The notes under the pieces: model-generated
Databases searched by the model: none
Seen by the model: only the letters and a program-made list of their open reading frames with translations
Told to the model about the DNA's origin: nothing
DNA from: Arenibacter sp. ARW7G5Y1
Lineage (GTDB): Bacteria; Bacteroidota; Bacteroidia; Flavobacteriales; Flavobacteriaceae
Length of the DNA stretch: 64,000 nucleotides
NCBI RefSeq assembly: GCF_003201775.1
Contig: NZ_QJJZ01000004.1
Span: forward strand, 340,643 to 404,642
Direction: 5' to 3'
In this document: positions 9,538 through 19,523 of the stretch, piece by piece
Numbering within the stretch: the first letter of the stretch is position 1
Layout: each line of letters begins with the position of its first letter
Position numbers and translations under genes: made by a program

Positions 9538-10310
9538 TATACTGTCTCCTTGTTTTTCACAACTACTTCATTTGCCAAATTTAAATAATTGGCAGCTCCT
9601 TTACTACTGGCATCATATTTAATAATGCTTTCACCATAACTGGGGGCTTCGCTCAACCTTACATTTCTTTGTATTATGGTGTCGAAGACCATTTCCGAAA
9701 AGTGCTTTTTTACCTCTTCCACTACCTGGTTGGATAGCCTTAATCTGGAATCGTACATAGTAAGCACCATTCCTTCGATATCCAATTCCGGATTGTGTAT
9801 TTTTTGGACACTTTTTATGGTGTTTAATAATTTGCCCAATCCTTCCAATGCAAAATATTCACATTGTATGGGAATCATTACAGAATCGGCCGCAGTTAGG
9901 GCGTTTAATGTTAAAAGACCTAGGGAAGGTGCACAATCTATAAGAATATAATCGTACTGGTCCTTAAGATGGCGAATGGCATTTTTCATCATATATTCCC
10001 TATCGTCCTTGTCTACCAATTCTATTTCAATGGCCACAAGGTCAATATGTGCCGGGATAAGATCTACATTTGGGGAGGAGGTCTTAATGATGGTTTCTTC
10101 GGCGGTTTTGGTATGTTCCAATAGTTGGTAGGTTCCCAATTCAATACTATCTACATCCAAACCTAGTCCGGAAGTTGCATTAGCCTGGGGGTCAGCGTCT
10201 ATTAGTAATACCTTTTTTTCCAATACACCCAAAGAGGCGGCCAAATTTACCGAAGTAGTAGTTTTTCCTACACCACCCTTTTGATTAGCAATAGCAATTA
10301 TTTTGCCCAT
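9537..10310 (-). CDS. parA: Chromosome-partitioning ATPase ParA
   Basis: This is a deviant Walker-type ATPase that binds nucleoid DNA and moves ParB-parS complexes. The deviant Walker A box KGGVGKTTTS lies close to the N-terminus. The Walker A' block LLIDADPQANAT and Walker B block YDYILIDCAPSLG are intact. The frame opens at 10316, but the ATG at 10310 gives the usual family N-terminus (MGKIIAIANQKGG) and is preferred. It is the first gene of the operon leading to dapB and lepB, and the 355-bp gap upstream carries DnaA-box-like sequences. Confidence 0.97.
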   Translation of the reverse strand: MGKIIAIANQKGGVGKTTTSVNLAASLGVLEKKVLLIDADPQANATSGLGLDVDSIELGTYQLLEHTKTAEETIIKTSSPNVDLIPAHIDLVAIEIELVDKDDREYMMKNAIRHLKDQYDYILIDCAPSLGLLTLNALTAADSVMIPIQCEYFALEGLGKLLNTIKSVQKIHNPELDIEGMVLTMYDSRLRLSNQVVEEVKKHFSEMVFDTIIQRNVRLSEAPSYGESIIKYDASSKGAANYLNLANEVVVKNKETV

Positions 10311-10316
10311 TATCAT

Positions 10317-10665
10317 AGTAAGTTAGGGGGTAAAAATACGATTATTTAAGTTGTTATAAAATGTAATTTGTTAACACTGGGTGAATAACTGTAGTCTTTG
10401 GAGTTAAAGTACGTTAAAGTTGTATGGTATTTGTAGTCAGTTAATTACAGGTTTATTGTTTTTTTTGGAATCACTTATACACAATTTATTAAATGGGACA
10501 CAATTATTAATAGGTACAAGCCTCAATGTAGGGAAATTGTGGCAGCAGGTACCAAATAGGAGGGGTCATTGTCCAAATATCTGCCACTTAAGCTTATTCC
10601 CTGATTTTGATCCAAGGCCGGTATACCAGTTTTAAGCCATTTCGTCCGGTATTGGACCTAAGGTA
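10317..10665. other. AT-rich gap upstream of parA with DnaA-box-like sites
   Basis: There is no convincing gene in this gap between parA and the mutase large subunit. It contains a perfect match to the bacterial DnaA box, TTATACACA at 10475-10483. A one-mismatch box lies on the other strand (GGTGAATAA at 10380-10388, consensus TGTGnATAA). T-rich and A/T-only runs lie at 10452-10466 and 10483-10495. It should also hold the parA operon promoter, but no clean TAnnTTTG element is visible on the minus strand. One or two boxes are too few to call an origin. Confidence 0.4.
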
Positions 10666-12840
10666 TTATATGCTTAGAATTTTCAAAATTTCGATGGCCG
10701 TATCGCTTATTTTTGTTCCGGGACCAAAAATGGCAGCGGCACCTGCTTCCAATAAAAAGTCGTAATCCTGTTTAGGTATAACCCCGCCCACAATTACCAT
10801 AATATCTTCGCGCCCATAGGATTTCAATTCCTGGAGTACCTGTGGTACCAGGGTCTTATGTCCACCTGCTAAGGACGAGATCCCTAAAACATGTACGTCG
10901 TTTTCCACGGCTTGTTTTGCCGCTTCCGCAGGAGTCTGGAACAAAGGGCCAATGTCCACATCAAAACCTAGATCGGCATATCCGGTTGCCACAACTTTGG
11001 CACCACGGTCGTGACCGTCCTGCCCCATTTTGGCAATCATTATCCTAGGTCTACGGCCTTCCTGCTCGGCAAAACTGTCGGCCATTTGCCTAGCTTTGTC
11101 AAAGCTGTTATCCCCTTTTATTTCTTTTGAATACACTCCGGTAAACGAATTTATAATGGCCTTATGTCTTCCAAAGGCGTTTTCCAAAGCTGTGCTGATC
11201 TCGCCCAACGTAGCTCTTGCCCTGGCTGCCTTTATGGCTAAAGCTAATAAATTTTCTTCTTCTACGGTATTTATGTTGGCTGTTTTGGCAGAATTCGGTT
11301 TCATCCTTTCCTTTGCAACTTTGGTAAGTGCCAAAAGCAATTGTTGAACTTCCGGCTCATTTCTATTTGCCCTTACCCTTTGTAATCGTGCCAATTGCTG
11401 TTTTCTGACCTCGGCATTATCCACTTCCAATATTTGCAGATTATTCTCCGTTTTTGATGGGTATTTGTTAATGCCAACAATGATATCTTTGCCACCATCT
11501 ATACGGGCCTGTTTTTTTGCGGCTGCCTCTTCGATCCTCATTTTGGGGATTCCCGCGTCGATTGCCCTGGTCATTCCCCCTAATTCTTCCACTTCATTTA
11601 TGAGGGCCCACGCCTTTTGAACGATCTCTTCGGTTAATTTTTCCACATAATAACTACCGGCCCAAGGGTCTACAGTTTTGGTGATTTCGGTCTCTTTTTG
11701 CAAATATAATTGGGTGTTCCTGGCAATACGTGCGGAAAAATCCGTGGGAAGGGCTATGGCTTCGTCCAAGGCATTGGTATGTAGACTCTGGGTGCCACCA
11801 AAAACCGCTGCGGCCGCCTCTATGGTTGTTCTGGTAATATTGTTGAACGGATCCTGTTCGGTAAGGCTCCATCCGCTGGTTTGACAATGGGTCCTTAGGG
11901 TAAGGGATTTCTCATTTTTTGGGTTAAACTGTTTTACCAATTTCGCCCAGAGCATTCTTCCGGCCCTCATTTTGGCGATTTCCATAAAATGATTCATCCC
12001 TATTCCCCAAAAGAAGGATAATCTTGGAGCAAAATCGTCTATTTTCAACCCCGCCTTTAAACCGGTTCTAATGTATTCCAGTCCATCGGCCAAGGTATAG
12101 GCCAGTTCTATATCTGCCGTGGCCCCGGCTTCGTGCATGTGATAACCGGATATACTAATGCTATTGAATTGGGGCATGAACCTACTGGAATATTCAAAAA
12201 TATCGGCAACGATCTGCATTGATGGGGCAGGGGGGTAGATGTAAGTGTTCCTTACCATAAATTCCTTAAGAATATCGTTCTGTATAGTTCCCGAAAGATC
12301 CTTTGGTGAAACTCCCTGTTCCTCTGCAGCTACGATATAAAAAGCCATTATGGGCAACACTGCTCCGTTCATCGTCATGGAAACCGACATCTCATCCAAT
12401 GGGATATCTTGGAACAAAATTTTCATGTCCTCCACAGAATCAATGGCTACACCGGCTTTGCCCACATCGCCTACCACCCTAGGGTGATCACTGTCATATC
12501 CTCTATGGGTTGGTAGATCAAAAGCAACGGAAAGTCCTTTTTGTCCTGCCTTGAGATTTCGTCTGTAAAATGCGTTGCTTTCCTCCGCTGTCGAGAATCC
12601 GGCATACTGCCTTATAGTCCAAGGTCTACTAACGTACATGGTGGTATAGGGTCCACGCAGAAAAGGAGGAATGCCTGCGGCAAAATTTAAATGCTCGGTA
12701 CCCTCAATATCTTCCTTGGTATAGTTTTTTTTCAGTATTATTCCTTCTGCGGTCTCATATGGCAAAACAGGGTCCTGAACCGGAATGTTCTTTTCCGGAA
12801 CGGACTTCAGTTGAATATGTTGAAGGTTTTTTCTTGCCAT
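10666..12840 (-). CDS. scpA: Methylmalonyl-CoA mutase, large (catalytic) subunit
   Basis: This is the adenosylcobalamin-dependent enzyme that interconverts succinyl-CoA and (R)-methylmalonyl-CoA, linking propionate metabolism to the TCA cycle. The N-terminal TIM barrel is recognised by [23 protein letters not shown] and [17 protein letters not shown]. The C-terminal B12-binding domain carries the cobalamin-ligating [11 protein letters not shown] (DxHxxG, His at about residue 610) and the SSLAGGHK and VIVGGVIP blocks. At 724 aa it is full length. The small subunit is encoded 78 bp upstream on the same strand, so the two form a heterodimer operon. Confidence 0.97.
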   Translation of the reverse strand: MARKNLQHIQLKSVPEKNIPVQDPVLPYETAEGIILKKNYTKEDIEGTEHLNFAAGIPPFLRGPYTTMYVSRPWTIRQYAGFSTAEESNAFYRRNLKAGQKGLSVAFDLPTHRGYDSDHPRVVGDVGKAGVAIDSVEDMKILFQDIPLDEMSVSMTMNGAVLPIMAFYIVAAEEQGVSPKDLSGTIQNDILKEFMVRNTYIYPPAPSMQIVADIFEYSSRFMPQFNSISISGYHMHEAGATADIELAYTLADGLEYIRTGLKAGLKIDDFAPRLSFFWGIGMNHFMEIAKMRAGRMLWAKLVKQFNPKNEKSLTLRTHCQTSGWSLTEQDPFNNITRTTIEAAAAVFGGTQSLHTNALDEAIALPTDFSARIARNTQLYLQKETEITKTVDPWAGSYYVEKLTEEIVQKAWALINEVEELGGMTRAIDAGIPKMRIEEAAAKKQARIDGGKDIIVGINKYPSKTENNLQILEVDNAEVRKQQLARLQRVRANRNEPEVQQLLLALTKVAKERMKPNSAKTANINTVEEENLLALAIKAARARATLGEISTALENAFGRHKAIINSFTGVYSKEIKGDNSFDKARQMADSFAEQEGRRPRIMIAKMGQDGHDRGAKVVATGYADLGFDVDIGPLFQTPAEAAKQAVENDVHVLGISSLAGGHKTLVPQVLQELKSYGREDIMVIVGGVIPKQDYDFLLEAGAAAIFGPGTKISDTAIEILKILSI

Positions 12841-12918
12841 GGTTATTTTATGTCTTATTCTGATCTATACTTGTCCGTTGGGAAATAAAATACTTTTTGA
12901 AATCGTCGCAAGGAGCAC

Positions 12919-14304
12919 TTATTCGGTTTTCAATCGCTGCTGTTCCCATTCTTCGGACAATCTTTTTTCAATTATGGGTTCAATCAAGGTTTTGCGGGTA
13001 TGGGTTTTAACAAAGGGATATAATTCCAAGCTATCCTTCATTTTATCCGATCTGGAGGCATATCTATTGGTGCCTACGAGAATTTTATCACCTTTCATAA
13101 AACTGTCCTGTTCCTTGGAGGCGCTTTCCTTTATTTTTTTTTGAATGTGATGAGCCTTCAATTGCACAAGAAATCCACCACCCGCTTCAATTTGTTTAAA
13201 TTGATCCAATGCTTTGGAGGAAAGTTGATGTGTAATGGACTCTATGTAATAGGCTCCATCGGCCGCATTGTCCACCTTGTCAAAATAACTTTCATTTTTT
13301 AAGATCAACAGTTGATTTCTGGCCATACGCTCCCCAAATTCATTGTCCTTATGATATATAGAGTCATATGTCATATTCAATATCGTATCTGCTCCCCCTA
13401 AAATAGCCGACATACATTCTGTTGCCGTGCGAAGCATATTGGTATTGTAATCGTACAAGGTTTTATTTCTCAGAGTGGGTGTGGCAATAATATGGCAATA
13501 CTCCAAAGCTCCATATTCCCTGGCAAGCGTCCCGAACAAAATTCGTAAGGCCCTCAGCTTTGCTATTTCAAAAAAATAGTTGCTCCCAACCGCCACCTTA
13601 AAGGTTGTTACAGTATTTTTTAACTTGTCCTTGTGGTGGTTGTTTAAATGGTTCAGGTATTCATTGGCATGCGCAAGGGCATAGGCCAATTGTTGAACCA
13701 GATCGGCTCCGGCATTAGCGTAGAGTGCCATATCCACTCCCAAGGTTTGTTCATGATTTAAATTTAGAATTTCACCTAATATTTTATGATCTTGATCAAG
13801 GTTGTAATGCCAGTTGCCATTTCTGGCCAGATGACCAACAATATCGATGTTGGTAAAGACTTTTTGAAGATGGTTTTCTGTGACTGTCAAAAGCGATTGC
13901 ACGTATTGGACGGACAGAAATTGTAGATCAAAATGGATAATTGTTTGGCCAAGATCTATTTCATTAAGCAGTTGATGAATATTTATTTCTGAGGAAGGAA
14001 CGGTAAAACAGATACATTCTGCCCCTCTCGTTATGGCATCCAAGGCTTTTTTGTTGGCCAGTTTGGCATTCCCGGCGTATATGCCCTGTGCTGTGCTCCA
14101 GCCTTGGTTTTTTGGCTTTCCGGATAATCCTATGGCCTTTAGGTCTTCGGAGTTGTAGAAGGGCTTTACTTTAATGCCCTCGGGAGATTCCCAAACCAAT
14201 TTATTGTTGTAATCCTCTCCTTGCAACTCATACTGGATCTTTTGCTTCCAAGCCTTGGAAGAAATCTCGTTAAAATCGCTAAAGAGTTCGGATTTATTCA
14301 TCAC
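12919..14304 (-). CDS. mutA: Methylmalonyl-CoA mutase, small subunit
   Basis: The protein is homologous to the mutase TIM barrel but lacks the B12-binding DxHxxG domain and most catalytic residues. This is the situation in the structural beta subunit of heterodimeric mutases. Recognisable barrel segments are GNWHYNLDQDHKILGE, FFEIAKLRALRILFG and MARNQLLILKNESYFDKVDNAADGAYYIE. Length (461 aa) is usual for the Bacteroidota subunit. It overlaps the division-protein gene upstream by 11 bases and precedes the large subunit by 78 bp. Confidence 0.93.
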   Translation of the reverse strand: MMNKSELFSDFNEISSKAWKQKIQYELQGEDYNNKLVWESPEGIKVKPFYNSEDLKAIGLSGKPKNQGWSTAQGIYAGNAKLANKKALDAITRGAECICFTVPSSEINIHQLLNEIDLGQTIIHFDLQFLSVQYVQSLLTVTENHLQKVFTNIDIVGHLARNGNWHYNLDQDHKILGEILNLNHEQTLGVDMALYANAGADLVQQLAYALAHANEYLNHLNNHHKDKLKNTVTTFKVAVGSNYFFEIAKLRALRILFGTLAREYGALEYCHIIATPTLRNKTLYDYNTNMLRTATECMSAILGGADTILNMTYDSIYHKDNEFGERMARNQLLILKNESYFDKVDNAADGAYYIESITHQLSSKALDQFKQIEAGGGFLVQLKAHHIQKKIKESASKEQDSFMKGDKILVGTNRYASRSDKMKDSLELYPFVKTHTRKTLIEPIIEKRLSEEWEQQRLKTE

Positions 14305-14626
14305 CCTTGGTTTTTATACTATCCTCGTACTCAATTAAATAAATTTCTTCATTTTTCTTTTTTATATAATACTGTTCCCTTGCAAATCTTTCCAACTCCT
14401 CTGGGTCCGATAGCTTTTCGATAATTTTTTTATCCTTGGCAATTTCTTCATGAAGAAATTCTTTCTGTTTTTCCAGATTATTAATTTGTTTTTTAAGCTC
14501 CCAATGTATGAGGAGGGAGTTGGTGTCGAAAAAAACCATCCAAACCACAAAAACCGTCAGCACCAGTACATACATATTAGTGACCACCCCAAACCATTTT
14601 TTCTTTCTTATCCCCTTTATTCCCAT
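14294..14626 (-). CDS. FtsB/DivIC-type septum formation initiator
   Basis: This is a small bitopic membrane protein of the divisome: a basic cytoplasmic N-terminus, one transmembrane helix (about residues 17-34, MYVLVLTVFVVWMVFF) and a coiled coil (about 40-80, rich in K, E and L heptads). It ends with the family's conserved ELERFAREQYYIKKKNEEIYLIE. In the divisome it would pair with FtsL/FtsQ-type partners. The overlap with mutA and the 6-bp gap to udk show one transcription unit, udk - divIC - mutA - scpA. Confidence 0.9.
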   Translation of the reverse strand: MGIKGIRKKKWFGVVTNMYVLVLTVFVVWMVFFDTNSLLIHWELKKQINNLEKQKEFLHEEIAKDKKIIEKLSDPEELERFAREQYYIKKKNEEIYLIEYEDSIKTKGDE

Positions 14627-14632
14627 TGGTGT

Positions 14633-15241
14633 TTAGCTTAATTTTTCGTTGATAATGGTCCTTACAATGTCTACCGCCACGGTATTGTACTTGTTGTTTG
14701 GAATTATAATGTCCGCATATTCCTTGGTAGGCTCTATAAACTGATTGTGCATGGGTTTAAGGGTGTTTTGATATCGTGTTAAAACTTCATCCAAATCCCT
14801 GCCTCGCTCAGTGATATCCCTTTTTAAACGCCTAATCAATCGTTCGTCCGAATCGGCATGTACAAAAATTTTAATGTCGAACATTTCCCTGATCTGGGGA
14901 TTGGTCATGATAAGGATACCTTCTACGATCATCACTTTTCTTGGATGCGTTAGAATGGTGTCGTTGGTGCGGTTGTGTTTAACAAAAGAGTAAACAGGTT
15001 GGTGAATTGGTATCCCCTGCTTTAAATCTTGTAAGTGGTTGCCCAGCAATTCAAAATCTATGGCACGGGGATGGTCAAAATTTACCTGTGAACGCTCGTC
15101 ATATGATAAATGGGACAGATCACAATAATAGGAATCTTGGGAAATAACCCCAACTTCCTCAAAAGGCAACTCGTTTATTATTTGATTTACAACGGTAGTT
15201 TTTCCACAACCCGTTCCACCCGCAATACCAATAATCAACAT
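14633..15241 (-). CDS. udk: Uridine kinase
   Basis: The enzyme phosphorylates uridine and cytidine in pyrimidine salvage. The P-loop GIAGGTGCGKTT sits at the very N-terminus, followed by the substrate-binding SQDSYYCDLSHLSYDER and NFDHPRAIDFELL segments. Late blocks are VDSDERLIRRLKRDI-like and RYQNTLKPMHNQFIEPTKEYADIIIP. The open frame extends to 15277, but the ATG at 15241 gives the family N-terminus MLIIGIAGG and is chosen. It is the first gene of a minus-strand unit. Confidence 0.96.
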   Translation of the reverse strand: MLIIGIAGGTGCGKTTVVNQIINELPFEEVGVISQDSYYCDLSHLSYDERSQVNFDHPRAIDFELLGNHLQDLKQGIPIHQPVYSFVKHNRTNDTILTHPRKVMIVEGILIMTNPQIREMFDIKIFVHADSDERLIRRLKRDITERGRDLDEVLTRYQNTLKPMHNQFIEPTKEYADIIIPNNKYNTVAVDIVRTIINEKLS

Positions 15242-15610
15242 GTTTATATAATTTGTTCCAAAAATAACAATTTGCAATCAAACCGTAATAATTAAAATGG
15301 ATGCCCCTGTATTTACAAGTAATCTTTTTATGGGCATTCAGCGTAAGTATAGGAAGTAATTGGGAAGACTATAATTTTTAGGTTGGTGGGTGGATTTTTA
15401 TTTCCCGGATCTTGAAATAATTTAACAGGCACAAATCAGAAAATGACAAAAATAGCGTTATATTCTTTAAGTTATTTTTTTATTACAGCCCCAAAAAATT
15501 AACAAATTTCCAAAGCTAATTTGGAATATCTTTGATGGGGTTGGAGGGTGGTTCTTTTGTTATAACGATTCATTTTATTTGGCAATAAACAGTACTTTAG
15601 AATTTATATA
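15242..15610. other. Divergent intergenic region
   Basis: This gap lies between udk (minus) and a serine hydrolase (plus) and holds no gene. It contains the probable promoter of the plus-strand gene (see 15527-15534) with a short inverted repeat next to it (CCAAA-N5-TTTGG at 15510-15524). On the minus strand TATTTTTG at 15259-15266 matches a -7 element close to the udk start. The rest is AT-rich sequence with no further structure recognised. Confidence 0.5.
15527..15534 (+). promoter_or_regulatory. Putative -7 promoter element with adjacent inverted repeat
   Basis: TATCTTTG matches the Bacteroidota -7 consensus TAnnTTTG about 77 bp before the ATG at 15611. No good TTG -33 element lies at the usual distance. 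The inverted repeat CCAAA-gctaa-TTTGG ends 2 bases upstream of the element, in the position of an operator. Confidence 0.35.
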
Positions 15611-16552
15611 ATGGGTAAAATTTATTTTGAATTGCAGACACGTATATTTGGAATATTATGTGTTGTTTTTTGTTCTAGTTTGGCAATTGCACAAAAGGAC
15701 TTGCCCATTAGTATAGACGATTCCAAAATAAAGCCCTTGCCCAGTTTGGTAAATAATGAATTGCAAAAAAGTTTGGAAAAGGAGCTTATGTCCAATCCCG
15801 GCTGGAGATCTTTAATGAACAACAACAAGATGGCTGTTGGAATAGTAGACCTCTCCAATCCTGAAAATGTAAAATATGCCAGTATTAATGGTGATTATAT
15901 GATGTACGCTGCCAGTTTGCCTAAAATAGCAGTACTCTTATCCTCAATGGATGCCATTGAAAAAGGGGAACTTAAGGAGACTCCGGAAATTAGGAAGGAT
16001 ATGCGTTCTATGATTAGCAAATCCAACAATGAGGCAACTACGCGAATGATAGATCGTTTGGGATATGACAAAATACAGTCCGTTATGACCGATCCAAAAT
16101 ATATGTTCTATGATGAGAGTCGGGGCGGTGGATTATGGGTCGGGAAAAGATATGGAAGTGGTGGGGATACCAATAGGGAGCCCCTAAAGAATTTGTCGCA
16201 TGCCGCCACAGTAGACCAAGTGTGTAGGTATTATTATCTCTTGGCCAATGGTAAATTGGTAAATAAGGGCCGATCCAAGCAGATGTTGGATATTATGGGA
16301 GATCCCGAACTACATCATAAATTCGTAAATACCTTGGACAATATCGCTCCCGATGCCAGATTGTACAGAAAGTCGGGCTCTTGGAGAACCTTTCATTCCG
16401 ATTCCATTTTAGTTTGGGGAAATAATCCCAATCGCCGCTACATTTTGGTAGCTTTGATAGATGATGCGGGAGGTGAGCAAATTATTCGGGACTTGGTAAG
16501 ACCAATAGAAAAGGTGCTAAAGGCAGAGCGGGTGCATTTTGCCGTTAACTAA
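15611..16552 (+). CDS. Class A beta-lactamase-like serine hydrolase
   Basis: A signal peptide occupies about residues 1-27. The mature protein shows the three motifs of the penicillin-recognising fold: SLPK (SxxK nucleophile, in YAASLPKIAVLL), SNN (in SKSNNEATTRM) and KSG (in YRKSGSWRTFHSD). The omega-loop Glu that defines true class A beta-lactamases is not obvious. The protein may therefore be a hydrolase or peptidase of the same fold acting in the periplasm rather than a resistance enzyme. It stands alone, 126 bp before a membrane transporter gene. A second member of the fold lies at 19524-20783. Confidence 0.87.
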   Translation: MGKIYFELQTRIFGILCVVFCSSLAIAQKDLPISIDDSKIKPLPSLVNNELQKSLEKELMSNPGWRSLMNNNKMAVGIVDLSNPENVKYASINGDYMMYAASLPKIAVLLSSMDAIEKGELKETPEIRKDMRSMISKSNNEATTRMIDRLGYDKIQSVMTDPKYMFYDESRGGGLWVGKRYGSGGDTNREPLKNLSHAATVDQVCRYYYLLANGKLVNKGRSKQMLDIMGDPELHHKFVNTLDNIAPDARLYRKSGSWRTFHSDSILVWGNNPNRRYILVALIDDAGGEQIIRDLVRPIEKVLKAERVHFAVN

Positions 16553-16604
16553 TTCTATTGAGAAGATTTCCTTTTGTTTATTCGTTAAATGTCTGCCAAT
16601 AAAG

Positions 16605-16612
16605 TAATTTTG
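16605..16612 (+). promoter_or_regulatory. Putative -7 promoter element
   Basis: TAATTTTG fits TAnnTTTG about 67 bp before the TTG start at 16679. No TTG at the normal -33 spacing was found, so support is weak. Confidence 0.28.
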
Positions 16613-16678
16613 GCCCTAATCTTTTATGGATCGGTTTTGGATAGGAGTGCTTTTGGATACCATTAAAATGCATAAAAC

Positions 16679-19519
16679 TTGAACTACCTAATTTCATTTG
16701 TTAGAACCGTTAAAACCTATCTTTTAAGGGCTTTTGATTTAAAAGAGGAGGAACTGACCAAAACGCTTCTGCTTCAATTAAATATATTCCTCATTATTAC
16801 GGTTTTATTGATAGTAAAACCAACCATTAATTCCCTTTTTCTTTCTGAACTCTCTTCGGAAGCATTGCCTTTGGGCTATGTTTTAACAGCAATAATGGCG
16901 GTTGTGGGCTCTTTTTTTTACGATAGGGCCCTGGAAAAGTATCCATTGAATATTATAGTGGACCGCACTTTATTGGGCTCCGTTATTTCTTTGGTAATAT
17001 TTGGGGTGGCCTTGAATTTTAATCTGGGTTACGGTCTGGCATTGTATATACCTTATATCTGGGTGGCCATTTTTGGACTGTTGACAGCTTCCCAGTTTTG
17101 GGTCATGGCCAATCTGGTTTATAATGTTAGGGAAGCCAAGCGCGTATTTGGCTTTATTGGTGCCGGAGCTATTGCCGGTGGAATATTTGGGGGATACCTC
17201 ACTTCTTTGTTGACCAATATCCTTTATACGGAGGATTTATTGTTTGTTGCCGCCGTTTTGTTGATGTGCTGTTTGCCCATTACCCGTTATATCTGGAAAA
17301 ATGAAGTACTGAAACTCAACCCTTTCCAAGTATCGAACCGTTCCAATCCCAAATCCGAGTCCCCTTTTAGACTTATCAAGCAATCCAAATTACTTAGCTT
17401 AATTGCAGTAGTTATCGGAATAAGCGTTTTAGTGGCCAAATTGGTAGATTACCAGTATAGCGATTACGCCTCCAGGTTTATTAAAGATCAGGATGAGTTA
17501 ACATCTTTTTTCGGATTTTGGTTTTCTACCTTGAGCGTTATCTCCCTTTTGATACAGCTGTTCCTCACCAAGCGTATAGTAGGAACTTTTGGTGTGGGCA
17601 AATCCTTGCTTTGGCTGCCTTCGGGAATATTGTTGGGCTCTTTTTTGTTATTGGTAGTGCCACAACTTTGGGTAGTGGTATTTATAAAAATTGTGGACGG
17701 AAGTTTAAAACAGTCTGTAAATAAGGCAGCCACGGAATTACTATCCATACCCATACCCATAGAAATTAAAAAAAAGACCAAAACATTTACGGATGTGGTT
17801 GTAGATAGCATAGCTACCGGGATGGCCGGGTTTATTCTAATCTTTTTTATAAATGGTCTGGAAATATCATCTACCTACATTAGTATAATAATAATAGGGC
17901 TAATTCTAATCTGGTTATATTTTATATATCATTTGAGGAATGAATATATAATTTCTTTTAAGAGCTTGCTGGATTATAATCCGTCGAAAAAAGAGAAGGT
18001 TGGCAAATCGGAAATAAAGATCACATCCATTATAGATACGGTAATCCGGGTATTTGAAACGGGGAACGAAAACCAGATATTGCACATGTTGCATAAAACA
18101 CTGGAAGTAAAGGATGAACGTTTCTTTATGGCAATCAAAAATCTGTTGGGGCACCCTTCTGCCAAGGTGAGGGCTTTGGCTATTGAAAATCTTTATTTTT
18201 TGAACAAGGAAAATTTATGTTCTACAGTAGAGCCCATGATCTATGATATGGATCAACAAGTGACCACCGTTGCCTTTCGGTATTTATTGAAGCGCTATCA
18301 ACAAAACCCCGTGGAACTTTTGGACAAATACCTATCGGTGGAGGACAATACCATTGCCAATGCGGCCCTAATTGGCTTGTCCATGGAATTGCGCAATAAT
18401 AGGGTGATGCAGGACCGATTTGGTTTGGAACAAAGAATTGAAAATACTCTAGCCCAGTTATCGCCGAACTATACCGATCAGGAAAATATCCATAAGATAT
18501 TGGCCATTTTGGAAACCATTGGAAATGCCAAGGTAGAAAGTTGCTACCCTGTAATAAGGGAACATCTATATTCCGATAATGTTCTGATTGCAAATACTGC
18601 GATTTTAGCGGCATCAAAAACACTGGACAAAGAGTTTATAGAACCAATAGTTTCCAGGTTATCGGGCAAGGAAACCAGGAAATCGGCAATGGAGGCCCTT
18701 TACTATTATGGAGAGCCCATTATGGATATTTTGTTTGAGGGCTTGAGAAAGGAAAGCATAGACCCTGACGATAGTGCCTATGTGGTTATGGTTATTGGAA
18801 AGTTTAATTCTCAAAAGGCCATCAATACCTTGATGAAACTTACTGGGGATATGGAACACACAGTGAAAATAGAAGCTATTGAAGCCTTAAAACACTTAAA
18901 GTGGAAATATCCCCACCTTCAAATTAGGGATCGGTTTATTGTAGATAAGATCTTGGACGAGTGCCATCTGTATCAAAGTACCCTGTCCGTGATCCATACC
19001 CAAATAGTATTGCAGTACAAGAAGAACCCTGAAAAAATGGAGACCAAGGAAGAAAATGAAGCCAGAAATGGCCTTATCCATTTATTGGAACTGAGATTGG
19101 ACAGGCAATTAAAACGAATTTTTCAATTCTTGGGGGTAAAATACCCGCCACAGGATGTAGACCCCATTTTAAATGCCATTTTAAAAGGTCAGGAGGAGCA
19201 ACGTTTACATGCCATTGAGTTTTTGGACAATATTCTGGATATTCAGCTAAAAAAGGAATTGATTCCTGTTGCGGAATCCATTTTTCAAGTGGGGGTCATT
19301 TCGGAAGAAAATCTAAAAAATCTGAATGTTAAGGTACTTAGCGAATCAGAAAGCTATTTGGCCCTATTGAAACGAAAGGATATTAAACTTAAACTGGCGG
19401 TACTTTACTTGATTGAAAAAACCAAGGACCCTAAATTTACTCCCCTTTTGGAAATGGTTTTGGCGGATCCCAATGAAAAGGCACGAAAAAAGGCGGCCGA
19501 AATCCTGGGTAACCATTAA
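16679..19519 (+). CDS. Nucleotide-transporter/MFS-like membrane protein with HEAT-repeat C-terminus
   Basis: The first ~420 residues contain about 11-12 transmembrane helices resembling the NTT (ATP:ADP exchange) transporter and MFS type: start FDLKEEELTKTLLLQLNIFLIITVLLIVKPT, a glycine-rich FIGAGAIAGGIFGGYL helix, and ATELLSIPIPIEIKKKTKTFTDVVVD. From about residue 470 to the end, repeated helical pairs (for example HPSAKVRALAIENLYFL and DPNEKARKKAAEIL) are HEAT repeats on the cytoplasmic side. Such fusions occur in free-living Bacteroidota, where the transported substrate is unknown; nucleotide exchange should not be assumed. The start is a TTG, since the ATG at 16668 is out of frame. The stop lies 4 bp from the convergent stop of the next gene. 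Confidence 0.83.
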   Translation: MNYLISFVRTVKTYLLRAFDLKEEELTKTLLLQLNIFLIITVLLIVKPTINSLFLSELSSEALPLGYVLTAIMAVVGSFFYDRALEKYPLNIIVDRTLLGSVISLVIFGVALNFNLGYGLALYIPYIWVAIFGLLTASQFWVMANLVYNVREAKRVFGFIGAGAIAGGIFGGYLTSLLTNILYTEDLLFVAAVLLMCCLPITRYIWKNEVLKLNPFQVSNRSNPKSESPFRLIKQSKLLSLIAVVIGISVLVAKLVDYQYSDYASRFIKDQDELTSFFGFWFSTLSVISLLIQLFLTKRIVGTFGVGKSLLWLPSGILLGSFLLLVVPQLWVVVFIKIVDGSLKQSVNKAATELLSIPIPIEIKKKTKTFTDVVVDSIATGMAGFILIFFINGLEISSTYISIIIIGLILIWLYFIYHLRNEYIISFKSLLDYNPSKKEKVGKSEIKITSIIDTVIRVFETGNENQILHMLHKTLEVKDERFFMAIKNLLGHPSAKVRALAIENLYFLNKENLCSTVEPMIYDMDQQVTTVAFRYLLKRYQQNPVELLDKYLSVEDNTIANAALIGLSMELRNNRVMQDRFGLEQRIENTLAQLSPNYTDQENIHKILAILETIGNAKVESCYPVIREHLYSDNVLIANTAILAASKTLDKEFIEPIVSRLSGKETRKSAMEALYYYGEPIMDILFEGLRKESIDPDDSAYVVMVIGKFNSQKAINTLMKLTGDMEHTVKIEAIEALKHLKWKYPHLQIRDRFIVDKILDECHLYQSTLSVIHTQIVLQYKKNPEKMETKEENEARNGLIHLLELRLDRQLKRIFQFLGVKYPPQDVDPILNAILKGQEEQRLHAIEFLDNILDIQLKKELIPVAESIFQVGVISEENLKNLNVKVLSESESYLALLKRKDIKLKLAVLYLIEKTKDPKFTPLLEMVLADPNEKARKKAAEILGNH

Positions 19520-19523
19520 AAAA

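Noticed and set aside
10420-10635. Open frame in the gap upstream of parA
   Set aside because: The predicted protein has no recognisable features and the region looks like promoter or DnaA-box DNA.
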